NCBI RefSeq assembly: GCF_005937985.2
Contig: NZ_CP042172.1
Coordinates: forward strand, 2,356,001-2,420,000
Length of the DNA stretch: 64,000 nucleotides
Source: Arthrobacter sp. KBS0702
GTDB lineage: Bacteria; Actinomycetota; Actinomycetes; Actinomycetales; Micrococcaceae
Reading direction: 5' to 3'
Below are positions 44,509 through 54,700 of this stretch, one piece after another; position 1 is the first letter of the stretch; the number at the start of each line of letters is the position of its first letter. The notes beneath the pieces were generated by a model. It saw nothing but the letters and a program-made list of their open reading frames with translations, was not told the DNA's origin and did no database searches. Both the position numbers and the translations under genes were made by a program.

Positions 44509-45396
44509 CTAGGCCGGCGCCGGTGCGGGCCGCACCACCCGGCCGTTGAGACCCCGCTTCGCCCGGATGCCACCGATCACGCGGCACGCCACGTAGATCA
44601 GGAAGGACAGCGTGGTGACGTACGGGCTGATGGGAAGCCGGCCGCCGAGGGCCAGCAGGATGCCGCCCACTGTCGCCGTCACGGCGAAGACGATGCTCAG
44701 GAGCACCACAAGCCGAGGCGATGAAGTCACCCGCAGGGCCGCGGCGGCCGGGGTGATCAGCAGCGCCAGCACCAGCAGGGCGCCGACAATCTGGATGGAC
44801 AACGCCACGCTCACGCCCAGCAGCAGCATAAAACCCAGCGCCAGCCCGCGCACCGGGACACCGCGCGCCGCGGCCACCCGGGGGTCCACACTCGCGAAAG
44901 TCAGCGGACGCCAGATGGCCACCAGGGCCAGCATCACGACGACGGCGGCGCCGGCGAGCACCTGCAGCTGCACCGTGCCGACGGACACGATCTGGCCGGT
45001 AAGCAGGCCGAACTTGTTCGCCGCCCGGCCTTCGTAGAGCGAGAGGAAAAGGATGCCCAGGCCGAGGCCGAAGGGCATAAGCACGCCGATGGTCGAGTTC
45101 TTGTCCCGGGCCCGGACACCCATCAGCCCCAGCAGCAGCGCCGCCACCACCGAACCGGCGAGCGAGCCGAGCACGACGTCGGCACCGACCAGCAGGGCAA
45201 AGGCCGCGCCGGCGAAGGAGAGCTCGGAAATGCCGTGCACCGCGAAGGCCAGGTCGCGCTTCATCACGAAGGTGCCCACCAGGCCGCCGAGCAGTCCCAG
45301 CACCGCGCCGGCCCAGATGGAGTTCTGCACCAGCACGAGCAGTTCGCCGTAGTTCTCGAAGTTGAAGATTGAATGGAGCACGCTGTCCAGATCCAT
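44509..45396 (-). CDS. znuB: Zinc/manganese ABC transporter permease
   Basis: A 295-residue ABC-3 family permease with about eight membrane helices. Conserved segments HGISELSFAGAAFALLVG and LLVLALLITPAAAALR are visible. The ATG at 45396 abuts the stop of the ATPase gene (TAGATG). It ends the znuACB operon; the 85 bases between it and the zur stop hold only a weak 6-bp inverted repeat. Confidence 0.92.
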   Translation of the reverse strand: MDLDSVLHSIFNFENYGELLVLVQNSIWAGAVLGLLGGLVGTFVMKRDLAFAVHGISELSFAGAAFALLVGADVVLGSLAGSVVAALLLGLMGVRARDKNSTIGVLMPFGLGLGILFLSLYEGRAANKFGLLTGQIVSVGTVQLQVLAGAAVVVMLALVAIWRPLTFASVDPRVAAARGVPVRGLALGFMLLLGVSVALSIQIVGALLVLALLITPAAAALRVTSSPRLVVLLSIVFAVTATVGGILLALGGRLPISPYVTTLSFLIYVACRVIGGIRAKRGLNGRVVRPAPAPA

Positions 45397-46212
45397 CTAG
45401 CCGACCTCCCCGGCAACCGCGTGGGCGTCCTCGTGGTGGTGCGTGGCGGCTTCCGGAATGCCGGCCACGATCATCCGCCCGTTGGCGTGGACCACTTCCA
45501 CCCGGCTGCCATAGAGCTTGGACAGGACCTCGGTGGTCATGACTTCACCGGGGGTGCCCACCTGGAAGCGTCCGCCGGCAAGGTACAGGACCCGGTCCAC
45601 GTAGTCCATGATCGGGTTGATCTCGTGCGTCACGAACACCACGGCACTGTTCTGCTCGTGGCATTGCTCGTTGATCAGGGCGCTGACGGCCTGCTGGTGT
45701 TGGAGGTCCAGGGACAGCAGGGGCTCATCGCAGAGCAGGACGCTGGGGTCTGTCGCGAGGGCCTGCGCCACCCGCAGCCGCTGCTGCTCCCCGCCGGACA
45801 ACTGGCCCACCGGAACCTTGGCATAGTCCAGCGCGCCCACCTGTTCGAGGAGCCGGTCGATCTTGCGGTTCACCTTGGCCCCGCCGAGCCGGATCCCCCA
45901 GCGGTGGCCGTCCACCCCGAGGCCCACGAGGTCCCGGGCGCGCAGCGGCGTGTCGGGGTCGAGGGATTCCTGCTGCGGGATGTAGCCGATCCGCGGGTTG
46001 CCCCGGGCGATGGGCTGGCCGGCCAGGACAGCGGTGCCGGACGTCAGTTCCTGCAGGCCAAGCAGGACCTTGAGAAAGGTGGTCTTGCCGCTGCCGTTCG
46101 GGCCGAGGACGGCGAAGAACTCCCCCGGATTGATGTCCAGGTCCAGGTTCTCCCACAGGGTCCTCGTGCCGAACTTCAGGGAGGCTCCGCGCAGGCTCAC
46201 TACGGGTGTCAA
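45397..46212 (-). CDS. znuC: Zinc/manganese ABC transporter ATP-binding protein
   Basis: The ATPase of the importer. Walker A is LGPNGSGKTTFLK, the signature is LSGGEQQRL, and Walker B is VLLCDEPLLSLDL, followed by the switch histidine in VFVTHEINP. A TTG at 46212 with GAGGAAAA upstream is the best start (271 residues); a GTG at 46251 is possible but lacks a ribosome site. The C-terminus is histidine-rich (THHHEDAH), suggestive of metal binding. Confidence 0.92.
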   Translation of the reverse strand: MTPVVSLRGASLKFGTRTLWENLDLDINPGEFFAVLGPNGSGKTTFLKVLLGLQELTSGTAVLAGQPIARGNPRIGYIPQQESLDPDTPLRARDLVGLGVDGHRWGIRLGGAKVNRKIDRLLEQVGALDYAKVPVGQLSGGEQQRLRVAQALATDPSVLLCDEPLLSLDLQHQQAVSALINEQCHEQNSAVVFVTHEINPIMDYVDRVLYLAGGRFQVGTPGEVMTTEVLSKLYGSRVEVVHANGRMIVAGIPEAATHHHEDAHAVAGEVG

Positions 46213-46276
46213 CTGGGTTTTCCTCAATTTCTGCGCAGGCCAGGTGGCCACGCCGTTGCGATTATCTTAGGCCCGG

Positions 46277-47233
46277 CTAGCGCTGGCCGAGGGCCTTGGC
46301 CAGCGCGTCCACGTTGTCGGACATCCACTCAAGGTAGCCCTTGCCCTCCGGCAGCGTCTCGCTGAAGTCCACCACGGAAACGCCGGCGGCGACGGCCGCG
46401 TCCTTGAGCGCGAGCGTCTGGGGGCCTTCCGTCTGCGGGTTGTAGGCGAGCAGCCGGATGCCACCGGATTTCACGACGTCGACGGCGGACCGCAGCACGG
46501 CGGGCGGTACGTCCGAGCCGGATTCGATTGCGGCGCTGTATTCGGGTGGAGTCCGGTTCTCAAGTCCCGCAGCCTCCAGCAGGTAGAGCGGGACCGGCTC
46601 GGTGACGGCGACCCCGCCGTGGGCCGCGGTGGCCTTGAGTCCGGAGAGCCGGGTGTCCAATCCCGCGAGTTTCTGCTTCAGGGCTGCGGCGTTGTTGCGG
46701 AAGTCCCCGGCCGAGGACGGCTCGAGTGCGCCCAGCTTGTCCGCCAGCGCGTCGGCCAGCCGGCCCATCGCGGCGGTGCTGTACCAGACGTGTTCGTTGA
46801 ATCCCGCGGGGGCGTGGCTGTGGCCGTCGGCGTCGGGCGAGGCCGATCCGGCGGCGGAGGCCAGCCCGGAGGTGTCCACGGCGTTGAGCAGGTTCTGGTC
46901 CTGCAGCCCGGTGTCCTGGGCCAGCTTGTGCAGGAAGTCGTCGTAGCCGCCGCCGTTCTCCACGACCAGCTCGGCCTTGGAGACGGCCAGCTTGTCCTGC
47001 GTGGTGGCCTCGTACGAGTGCGGGTCCTGGCTGGTCCGGTTGATGATCGAGGTCACCCGGACCTTGCCGCCGCCGACGCTGCGGACGATGTCGCCGTACA
47101 CACTCGTGGAGGCAACCACCTCCACCACACCATCGCCAGCGCCGGGCCGGTCGCCGCCCGACGTCGGGCCGCAGGCGGTCAGCAGGAGGCTGCTGAGGCC
47201 GGCAAGGACAACAGCGGCGGCGGAACGGCGCAC
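46277..47233 (-). CDS. znuA: Zinc/manganese ABC transporter substrate-binding lipoprotein
   Basis: A 318-residue lipoprotein: signal peptide with lipobox LLTAC (lipidated C21), then a cluster 9 metal-binding fold. Likely ligands are H72 (QDPHSYE), H148 (NEHVWYS) and an acidic residue near the end; the loop DGHSH (136-140) just before the second ligand is a short version of the His-rich loop of zinc binders. The GTG start has GAGG seven bases upstream. It opens znuACB and lies just downstream of a Zur-like operator. Confidence 0.93.
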   Translation of the reverse strand: MRRSAAAVVLAGLSSLLLTACGPTSGGDRPGAGDGVVEVVASTSVYGDIVRSVGGGKVRVTSIINRTSQDPHSYEATTQDKLAVSKAELVVENGGGYDDFLHKLAQDTGLQDQNLLNAVDTSGLASAAGSASPDADGHSHAPAGFNEHVWYSTAAMGRLADALADKLGALEPSSAGDFRNNAAALKQKLAGLDTRLSGLKATAAHGGVAVTEPVPLYLLEAAGLENRTPPEYSAAIESGSDVPPAVLRSAVDVVKSGGIRLLAYNPQTEGPQTLALKDAAVAAGVSVVDFSETLPEGKGYLEWMSDNVDALAKALGQR

Positions 47234-47280
47234 AGGGATACCTCGGATCTGTTATTGAGAAGCGTTAGCAATACACCGAG

Positions 47281-47319
47281 TCTAACCCTAAATAGGAATC
47301 ATTCCTATTTAGGGTTAGA
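47281..47319. promoter_or_regulatory. Perfect 39-base palindrome before znuA, probable Zur operator
   Basis: Two 19-base arms around a central C form a perfect inverted repeat with the AT-rich core AATAGGAATCATTCCTATT, unusual in this GC-rich DNA and built like Fur/Zur boxes. Read towards znuA, TAGACT (47279-47284) overlaps the end of the palindrome and makes a good -10, so a bound repressor would cover the promoter. It could also form an RNA hairpin after the upstream CBS gene, but there is no T run. Confidence 0.7.
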
Positions 47320-47337
47320 CCCGTGTTGCCGGTTCCC

Positions 47338-48399
47338 CTATTCCTGCCCGAGCCTGCGGTAGCCGGTGGCCTGTGTGGCGTCGCGGATCTCTCCGACCAG
47401 CTGCTCGATCACGTCCTCGAGGAACAGCACGCCCTGGGTGTGCCCGTCCGGGCCGATCACCCGGGCGAGGTGCGAGCCGGTGCGCTGCATGACCGACATC
47501 GCCTTTTCGATCTCATCGTCCATGGCCAGGTTGGCCAGCGACCGGATGCGGCTCTCGGCGATCGGGTGCTGGTAGCCGGCTTCCGGGATCGAGAGCACGT
47601 CCTTGATGTGGAGGTAGCCGGAGAGCATGCCGTCCTCGTCGAGCATCGGGAACCGGGAGAACCCGGTCCGGCTCACCGACTTCTCGAACTCCTCCGGCGT
47701 TGTCGCCGCCTTGAGCATCACGAGCTTCTCCAGCGGCACCATGACCTGGGAAGCCGTGTGTTCGGAGAACTCCAGCGCACCGGTGATCAGGCCGGCGTCG
47801 TCGTCCACCAGGCCGTGGCGGGTGGATTCCTGCACGATCGACTGGACTTCCTCGAGCGTGAAGGAGGACGTCACCTCGTCCTTCGGTTCGATCCGCATCA
47901 GTTTCAGGATGTGGTTCGCGGACCAGTTCAAGGCCACAATGACCGGCCTGACCGCGCGGGCAATGAACATCAGCGGCGGCGCGAGCAGCAGGGCTGCCTT
48001 GTCCGCGACCGAGACCGAGATGTTTTTCGGCACCATCTCGCCGAAGGTCACGTGCAGGAACGTGACCGCCAGCAGGGCGATGGCGAACGCCACGACGTCG
48101 GCCATCTCGGTCGGCACGCCGACCGCCTCCAGCGGGGCCGCCATCAGGTGGTGGATGGCGGGCTCGGCCACCTGCAGGATCAGCAGGGAGCAGACCGTGA
48201 TGCCCAGCTGGGCGCAGGCCAGCATGAGTGAGACGTTTTCCATCGCCCGCAGCGTCGTCTGGGCCCGCTTGGATCCGGACTCGGCGAGGGGCTCAATCTG
48301 GCTGCGGCGGGCGGACATAACGGCGAATTCGGCCGCCACGAAGAAGGCATTGCCCAGCAGCAGCACTGCCAGCCACAGGATTCCCAGCCAGTCGTTCAC
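47338..48399 (-). CDS. CNNM/hemolysin-family membrane protein with CBS pair
   Basis: A 353-residue protein: DUF21/CNNM membrane domain (residues about 1-190, four helices, FFVAAEFAVMSARRSQIE at the start), then two CBS domains (about 205-335). The C-terminal CorC domain is missing, unlike in its upstream partner. Bacterial relatives take part in magnesium or cobalt efflux and salt tolerance. The ATG overlaps the end of the longer paralogue, so they may form a heteromer. Confidence 0.88.
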   Translation of the reverse strand: MNDWLGILWLAVLLLGNAFFVAAEFAVMSARRSQIEPLAESGSKRAQTTLRAMENVSLMLACAQLGITVCSLLILQVAEPAIHHLMAAPLEAVGVPTEMADVVAFAIALLAVTFLHVTFGEMVPKNISVSVADKAALLLAPPLMFIARAVRPVIVALNWSANHILKLMRIEPKDEVTSSFTLEEVQSIVQESTRHGLVDDDAGLITGALEFSEHTASQVMVPLEKLVMLKAATTPEEFEKSVSRTGFSRFPMLDEDGMLSGYLHIKDVLSIPEAGYQHPIAESRIRSLANLAMDDEIEKAMSVMQRTGSHLARVIGPDGHTQGVLFLEDVIEQLVGEIRDATQATGYRRLGQE

Positions 48400-49757
48400 G
48401 CGGCACCGGCCTTTCCGGCAGCATCAATGCGCCCGTTGCGTCCGGTGGGCCGCTCGGGCTCCGGCGGAGCCGGTTTGAAGCAGATGCGGTCGATCCGGCG
48501 TCCGTCCATCCGGGTCACGCTGAGCTTTCCGCCGACGACGTCGACCGTGTCGCCCACGGCCGCGATCCGGCCGAGCTGGCTCATCACGTACCCGCCGACG
48601 GTTTCGTAGGCTGCCTCGTCCGGCACGGTCAGGCCCGGAATCTGTTCGGAGAGTTCGTCCGGGCGCAGCAGGCCCGGGAAGTACCAGTCCCCCGAGGCGC
48701 TCTGCAGCAGCCCGGGGCGGACCTTGTCGTGTTCGTCGGCGACTTCCCCGACGATTTCCTCCACGAGGTCCTCCAGCGTGGCGATCCCGGCCGTTCCGCC
48801 GTATTCGTCGAGGACCACCGCAAGCTGCAGGTTGCCCTCGCGCAGTTCGGCGAGCAGGCCGTCCAGGTGGATAGTCTCGGGCACGCGGAGCACCTCGGTC
48901 ATGATCGCGCCGGCTTCCAGGTTGGCCCGCCGGTCCACCGGAACGGCGATGGCCTTCTTGATGTGGACCACGCCGCGGATGTCGTCCGATGACTCGCCGA
49001 TCACGGGGAAACGTGAGTAGCCGGTGCGTTTGGCGGCCTCGACAATGTCCGAGACCGGTTGGTGGCTGTCGATGGTTTCCACCCGGATCCGGGGGGTCAT
49101 CACATCCGCAGCCGTCCGCCCGGAAAACTTCAGAGTGCGCGAGATGAAGTTGGCAGTCCGTTCGTCCAGGGTTCCCATCGCGGCCGAGCGGCGCACCAGC
49201 GAGGCAAGCTCCGCCGGCGTGCGGGCCCCGGAAATCTCCTCCTTGGCTTCAAGGCCAAGGACGTTCAGGACCTTGTTGGAGAAGCCGTTGAGCACCACGA
49301 TGGCCGGCTTGAAGATTGCGGTGAACACCAGCTGCGGCCGGGCCAGGGCCTTCCCGACCGGGAATGACAGGGCGATGGCCATGTTCTTCGGGACGAGTTC
49401 GCCGATCAGCATGGACAGCAGCGTGGCCAACGCCATTGCCAGCACCAGCGAGACTGACGTGGCGCCGGCTGCGGGCAGGCCAAGTACGGTCAGCGGGCCC
49501 TCCAGCAGCTTGCCCACCGACGGTTCCATCACGTAGCCGGTGAGCAGCGTGGTCAGGGTGATCCCGAGCTGGCAACTGGAGAGCTGGGTGGACAGGGATT
49601 TGAGGCATTTGAGCAGCGGGGCCGCGGCGGTGTCGCCGTTGTCCACGGCGCGCTGCACGGTGGCCTGGTCGAGCGCGACCAGGGAGAATTCGACGGCAAC
49701 GAAGAAACCGGTGCCGAGGATGAGGAGCAGTCCTGCTCCGAGCAGTAGCCACTCCAC
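48396..49757 (-). CDS. CNNM/CorC-family membrane protein (DUF21, CBS pair, CorC domain)
   Basis: A 453-residue protein with the full layout: DUF21 membrane domain (1-190, FFVAVEFSLVALDQATVQ at the start), CBS pair (about 205-335) and CorC_HlyC domain (about 350-430, ETVGGYVMSQLGRI). Known relatives such as CorC and MpfA are involved in magnesium homeostasis. It starts at a GTG. Its message probably has a long 5' region that contains the structured RNA described at 49784-49980. Confidence 0.9.
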   Translation of the reverse strand: MEWLLLGAGLLLILGTGFFVAVEFSLVALDQATVQRAVDNGDTAAAPLLKCLKSLSTQLSSCQLGITLTTLLTGYVMEPSVGKLLEGPLTVLGLPAAGATSVSLVLAMALATLLSMLIGELVPKNMAIALSFPVGKALARPQLVFTAIFKPAIVVLNGFSNKVLNVLGLEAKEEISGARTPAELASLVRRSAAMGTLDERTANFISRTLKFSGRTAADVMTPRIRVETIDSHQPVSDIVEAAKRTGYSRFPVIGESSDDIRGVVHIKKAIAVPVDRRANLEAGAIMTEVLRVPETIHLDGLLAELREGNLQLAVVLDEYGGTAGIATLEDLVEEIVGEVADEHDKVRPGLLQSASGDWYFPGLLRPDELSEQIPGLTVPDEAAYETVGGYVMSQLGRIAAVGDTVDVVGGKLSVTRMDGRRIDRICFKPAPPEPERPTGRNGRIDAAGKAGAA

Positions 49758-49783
49758 TTAGCGGCCCGCTTCGGAGTGCCGGA

Positions 49784-49980
49784 GTGCCGGCCGGGGGGAA
49801 CGTCCCGGCGGAGGATGGTCAGCCGCGGCCGACCCTCTTTCCTGGAAGGCACTCTGTCCGGGGAAAGACCGCTGCCGGGCAGCGGAGGAGTGATGGGCGC
49901 GTGAACGGGGTTTGCCGGCTCTGCGGGTGGACTGGGCGGGAACGGATTCCGTTCCGCGCTGACAGCCCCCAGGCCGGCAC
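49784..49980 (-). ncRNA. Candidate structured RNA (leader of the CNNM operon or free RNA), class unknown
   Basis: The ends pair over about 200 bases: 49784-49792 with 49972-49980 (9 bp) and, after one mismatch, 49794-49798 with 49966-49970 (5 bp). Inside are hairpins at 49939-49955 (7 bp plus three more past a bulge), 49869-49885 (7 bp, CCGCTGC/GCAGCGG), a stem of 49836-49842 with 49862-49868 (TCTTTCC/GGAAAGA), and 49817-49834, whose mid-stem G-U pair exists only in the minus-strand RNA. TAGACT at 50007-50012 is a candidate -10. I could not match it to a riboswitch or 6S pattern that I know. Confidence 0.5.
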
Positions 49981-50006
49981 CTAGATTTACTGTCCATAAG
50001 AATTTC

Positions 50007-50012
50007 AGTCTA
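50007..50012 (-). promoter_or_regulatory. Candidate -10 for the structured RNA and CNNM operon (TAGACT)
   Basis: Initiation near 50000 would place the closing stem about 20 bases from the 5' end and give the CNNM gene a leader of some 240 bases. It lies just after the guaB1 stop. Confidence 0.4.
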
Positions 50013-50023
50013 CAGGTTTCAGG

Positions 50024-51613
<1,590 letters not shown>

Positions 51614-51647
51614 TCACCCTTATTGGCGGTTTGGCCGGAATCGTCAC

Positions 51648-51653
51648 TAGACT
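51648..51653 (+). promoter_or_regulatory. Candidate -10 of kgd (TAGACT)
   Basis: TAGACT is the best -10 in the 261-base spacer between guaB1 and kgd, with TTGGCG 19 bases upstream as a weak -35. It leaves a leader of about 100 bases. Nothing else recognisable is in the spacer. Confidence 0.4.
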
Positions 51654-51757
51654 GGCAAAGGTCTGGGTTCACTGGACGCGGAGAACTGGTTCGATTGACG
51701 TGCTGCGGCACCGTGGAAACCAGCGGGAATCAAACTCATGGAAGAGGCGTATTTCAA

Positions 51758-54700
51758 GTGCCAGAGCAGCCAAGCCACCGTCTACCCGAGGAATTTGGCG
51801 GAAACGAGTGGCTCGTTGACGAACTGTACGAGCGGTACCAGCAGGACAAGAACACGGTCGACGCCAAGTGGTGGCCGCTTTTCGAATCCTTCGATGCCAG
51901 CGACGGTTCTTCGACCAACGGCGCCTCGGCAACGGCCGTCGCGAACCCGTCCACCCGTGAACTTCCGACGGTAGCCCCGGCCGCCGCGGCACCCGCGCCC
52001 GCAGCTGCCGCTCCGGCGCCCGCCGCGTCGGCTGCTTCTGCGCCGGCAGCCCCGGCCCCCGCTTCCGCCCCCGCCGCGGCCCAGAAGGCCCCGGCCACGG
52101 TCGCCCGCGACGGCGCCAAGTCCGCCGAGTCCGGCGCCGGCTCCCAGCCCATCCCGGCCCAGCTGCCCAAGAACATCAAGGCCCCCACCGCCCCGGAGGA
52201 AGACGTCGTCTCCGTGTTGCGCGGACCGGCGAAGGCCATTGCCGCCAACATGGTGACCAGCCTGGAGGTGCCCACCGCGACAAGCGTCCGGGCCATCCCG
52301 GCGAAGCTGCTGATCGACAACCGTGTGGTCATCAACTCCAACCTGGCCCGCGCCCGCGGCGGCAAGGTTTCCTTCACGCACCTGATCGGTTACGCCGTCA
52401 TCCGGGCGCTGGCACAGTTCCCCTCGATGAACGTGTACTACGACGTCGTCGACGGCAAGCCCGTCGCCGTCCAGCCGGCCCACGTGAACTTCGGCATCGC
52501 CATCGACATGCCCAAGCCGGACGGCACCCGCCTGCTGATGGTCCCGAACATCAAGAAGGCGGAGACCCTCAACTTCTCCGAGTTCTGGCACACCTACGAG
52601 GACCTGATCAAGCGCGCCCGCAACGGCAAGCTGACCGCGGATGACCACTCGGGCACCACCGTCTCGCTGACCAACCCCGGCGGCATCGGCACCGTGCACT
52701 CGGTCCCCCGCCTTTCCAAGGGCCAGGCCGCCATCATCGGCGTCGGCGCGCTCGACTACCCGGCTGAGTTCCAGGGCGCCAGCGAGAAGATCATCGCGCA
52801 CAACGCCATCAGCAAGGTCCTCACGCTGACCTCCACGTATGACCACCGTGTCATCCAGGGCGCCGGCAGCGGCGAGTTCCTCAAGCTCGTGCACCAGCTC
52901 CTGCTCGGCGCGCAGAACTTCTACGACGAGATCTTCGAGTCCCTGCGCATCCCGTACGAGCCCGTGCGCTGGAGCCCGGACCTGCAGGTGGACCCGGCGG
53001 ACGAGATCAACAAGGTCGCCCGGATCCAGCAGCTGATCCACTCCTACCGCGTCCGCGGCCACCTGATGGCGGACACCGATCCGCTCGAGTATGTCCAGCG
53101 CAAGCACCCGGACCTCGACGTCCTGACCTACGGCCTGACGCTGTGGGACCTGGACCGCGAATGGCCCACCGGCGGTTTCGGCGGCAAGCCGATGCTGAAG
53201 TTCCGCGACATCCTCGGTGTGCTCCGCGACGCCTACTGCCGCACCACCGGCATCGAATACATGCACATCCAGGACCCGGCCGAGCGCAAGTGGTTCCAGG
53301 ACCAGCTGGAGCACCCGTACTCCAAGCCGAGCCGTGACGAGCAGCTCCGGATCGTGTCCAAGCTCAACGCCGCGGAGGCTTTCGAGACCTTCCTGCAGAC
53401 GAAGTTCGTTGGCCAGAAGCGCTTCTCGCTCGAGGGCGGCGAATCGCTGATCCCGCTGCTGGACGCCATCATCTCCGACGCGGCCGACGACGGACTCGAC
53501 GAAGTGGCCATCGGTATGGCCCACCGCGGCCGCCTGAACGTGCTCACCAACATCGCGGGCAAGACCTACGCCCAGGTCTTCCGCGAATTCGAGGGCACCC
53601 AGGACCCGCGCTCCGTCCAGGGTTCCGGCGACGTGAAGTACCACCTGGGCACCGAGGGCACCTTCACCTCGGACAACGGCAAGGAGACCAAGGTTTACCT
53701 CGCCGCCAACCCCTCGCACCTTGAGGCCGTGGACTCCGTGCTTGAGGGCATCGTCCGCGCCAAGCAGGACCGCCTGGACCAGGGCGAGTCCTTCCCCGTG
53801 CTGCCGATCATGGTGCACGGCGACGCGGCCTTCGCCGGCCAGGGCGTGGTGGCGGAAACGCTGAACCTCTCCCAGCTGCGCGGCTACCGCACCGGCGGCA
53901 CCATCCACGTCGTGGTCAACAACCAGGTCGGGTTCACCACGGCGCCGTCGTCCTCACGTTCCTCCACCTACTCCACGGACGTCGCCAAGATGATCCAGGC
54001 GCCGGTGTTCCACGTGAACGGCGACGACCCGGAGGCCGTGGTCCGCATCGGCCAGCTCGCCTACGAGTTCCGCCAGCGTTTCCACAAGGACGTTGTCATC
54101 GACATGGTCTGCTACCGCCGTCGTGGCCACAACGAGGGCGACGACCCGTCGATGACGCAGCCGCTGATGTACAACCTGATCGAGGCCAAGCGTTCGGTCC
54201 GCAAGCTCTACACCGAGTCGCTGATCGGCCGCGGGGACATCACCGAGGAAGAAGCCGAGCAGCTGCTCCGCGACTACCAGGAACGCCTCGAGCGCGTCTT
54301 CGCCGAGACCCACGCCGCGCAGACCTCGCCGATCCCGATCGTCACCGCCGACTCCGCCGCGGTGTCCGACCTCGAACGGCCGTCCGCCCAGCAGTCCGAC
54401 TCGGGTGTCAGCGCCCCGGAATCCACCGCGATTTCCGCCGAGACGCTGGCCCGGATCGGCAAGGCGCACGTCGAGTTCCCCGAGGGCTTCACCGTCCACG
54501 CCAAGCTCAAGCAACTGCTTGAGAAGCGTGAACTGATGTCCCGCGAGGGCGGCATCGACTGGGGCTTCGGCGAACTCGCGGCCTTCGGCTCGCTCACCAT
54601 GGAGGGCGTCCCGGTCCGGCTCGCCGGCCAGGACTCGCGCCGCGGCACCTTCGTGCAGCGCCACGCCGTGTTCCACGACCGCGCCAACGGCGACGAGTGG

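Noticed and set aside
47281-47319. The palindrome as terminator for the CBS protein gene
   Set aside because: It has an AT-rich stem and no T run on the minus strand; its overlap with the znuA -10 fits an operator better.
49784-49980. Reading the structured RNA as an M-box, 6S RNA or RNase P RNA
   Set aside because: The ordered conserved loops of these classes (for example GGTGAGGCTCC or GAGGAAAGTCC) are not present, so I left the class open.
49758-49997. A 79-codon minus-strand frame in the guaB1-CNNM spacer
   Set aside because: Arg/Ser/Pro-rich without a ribosome binding site, and it lies wholly inside the structured RNA, which explains the sequence better.
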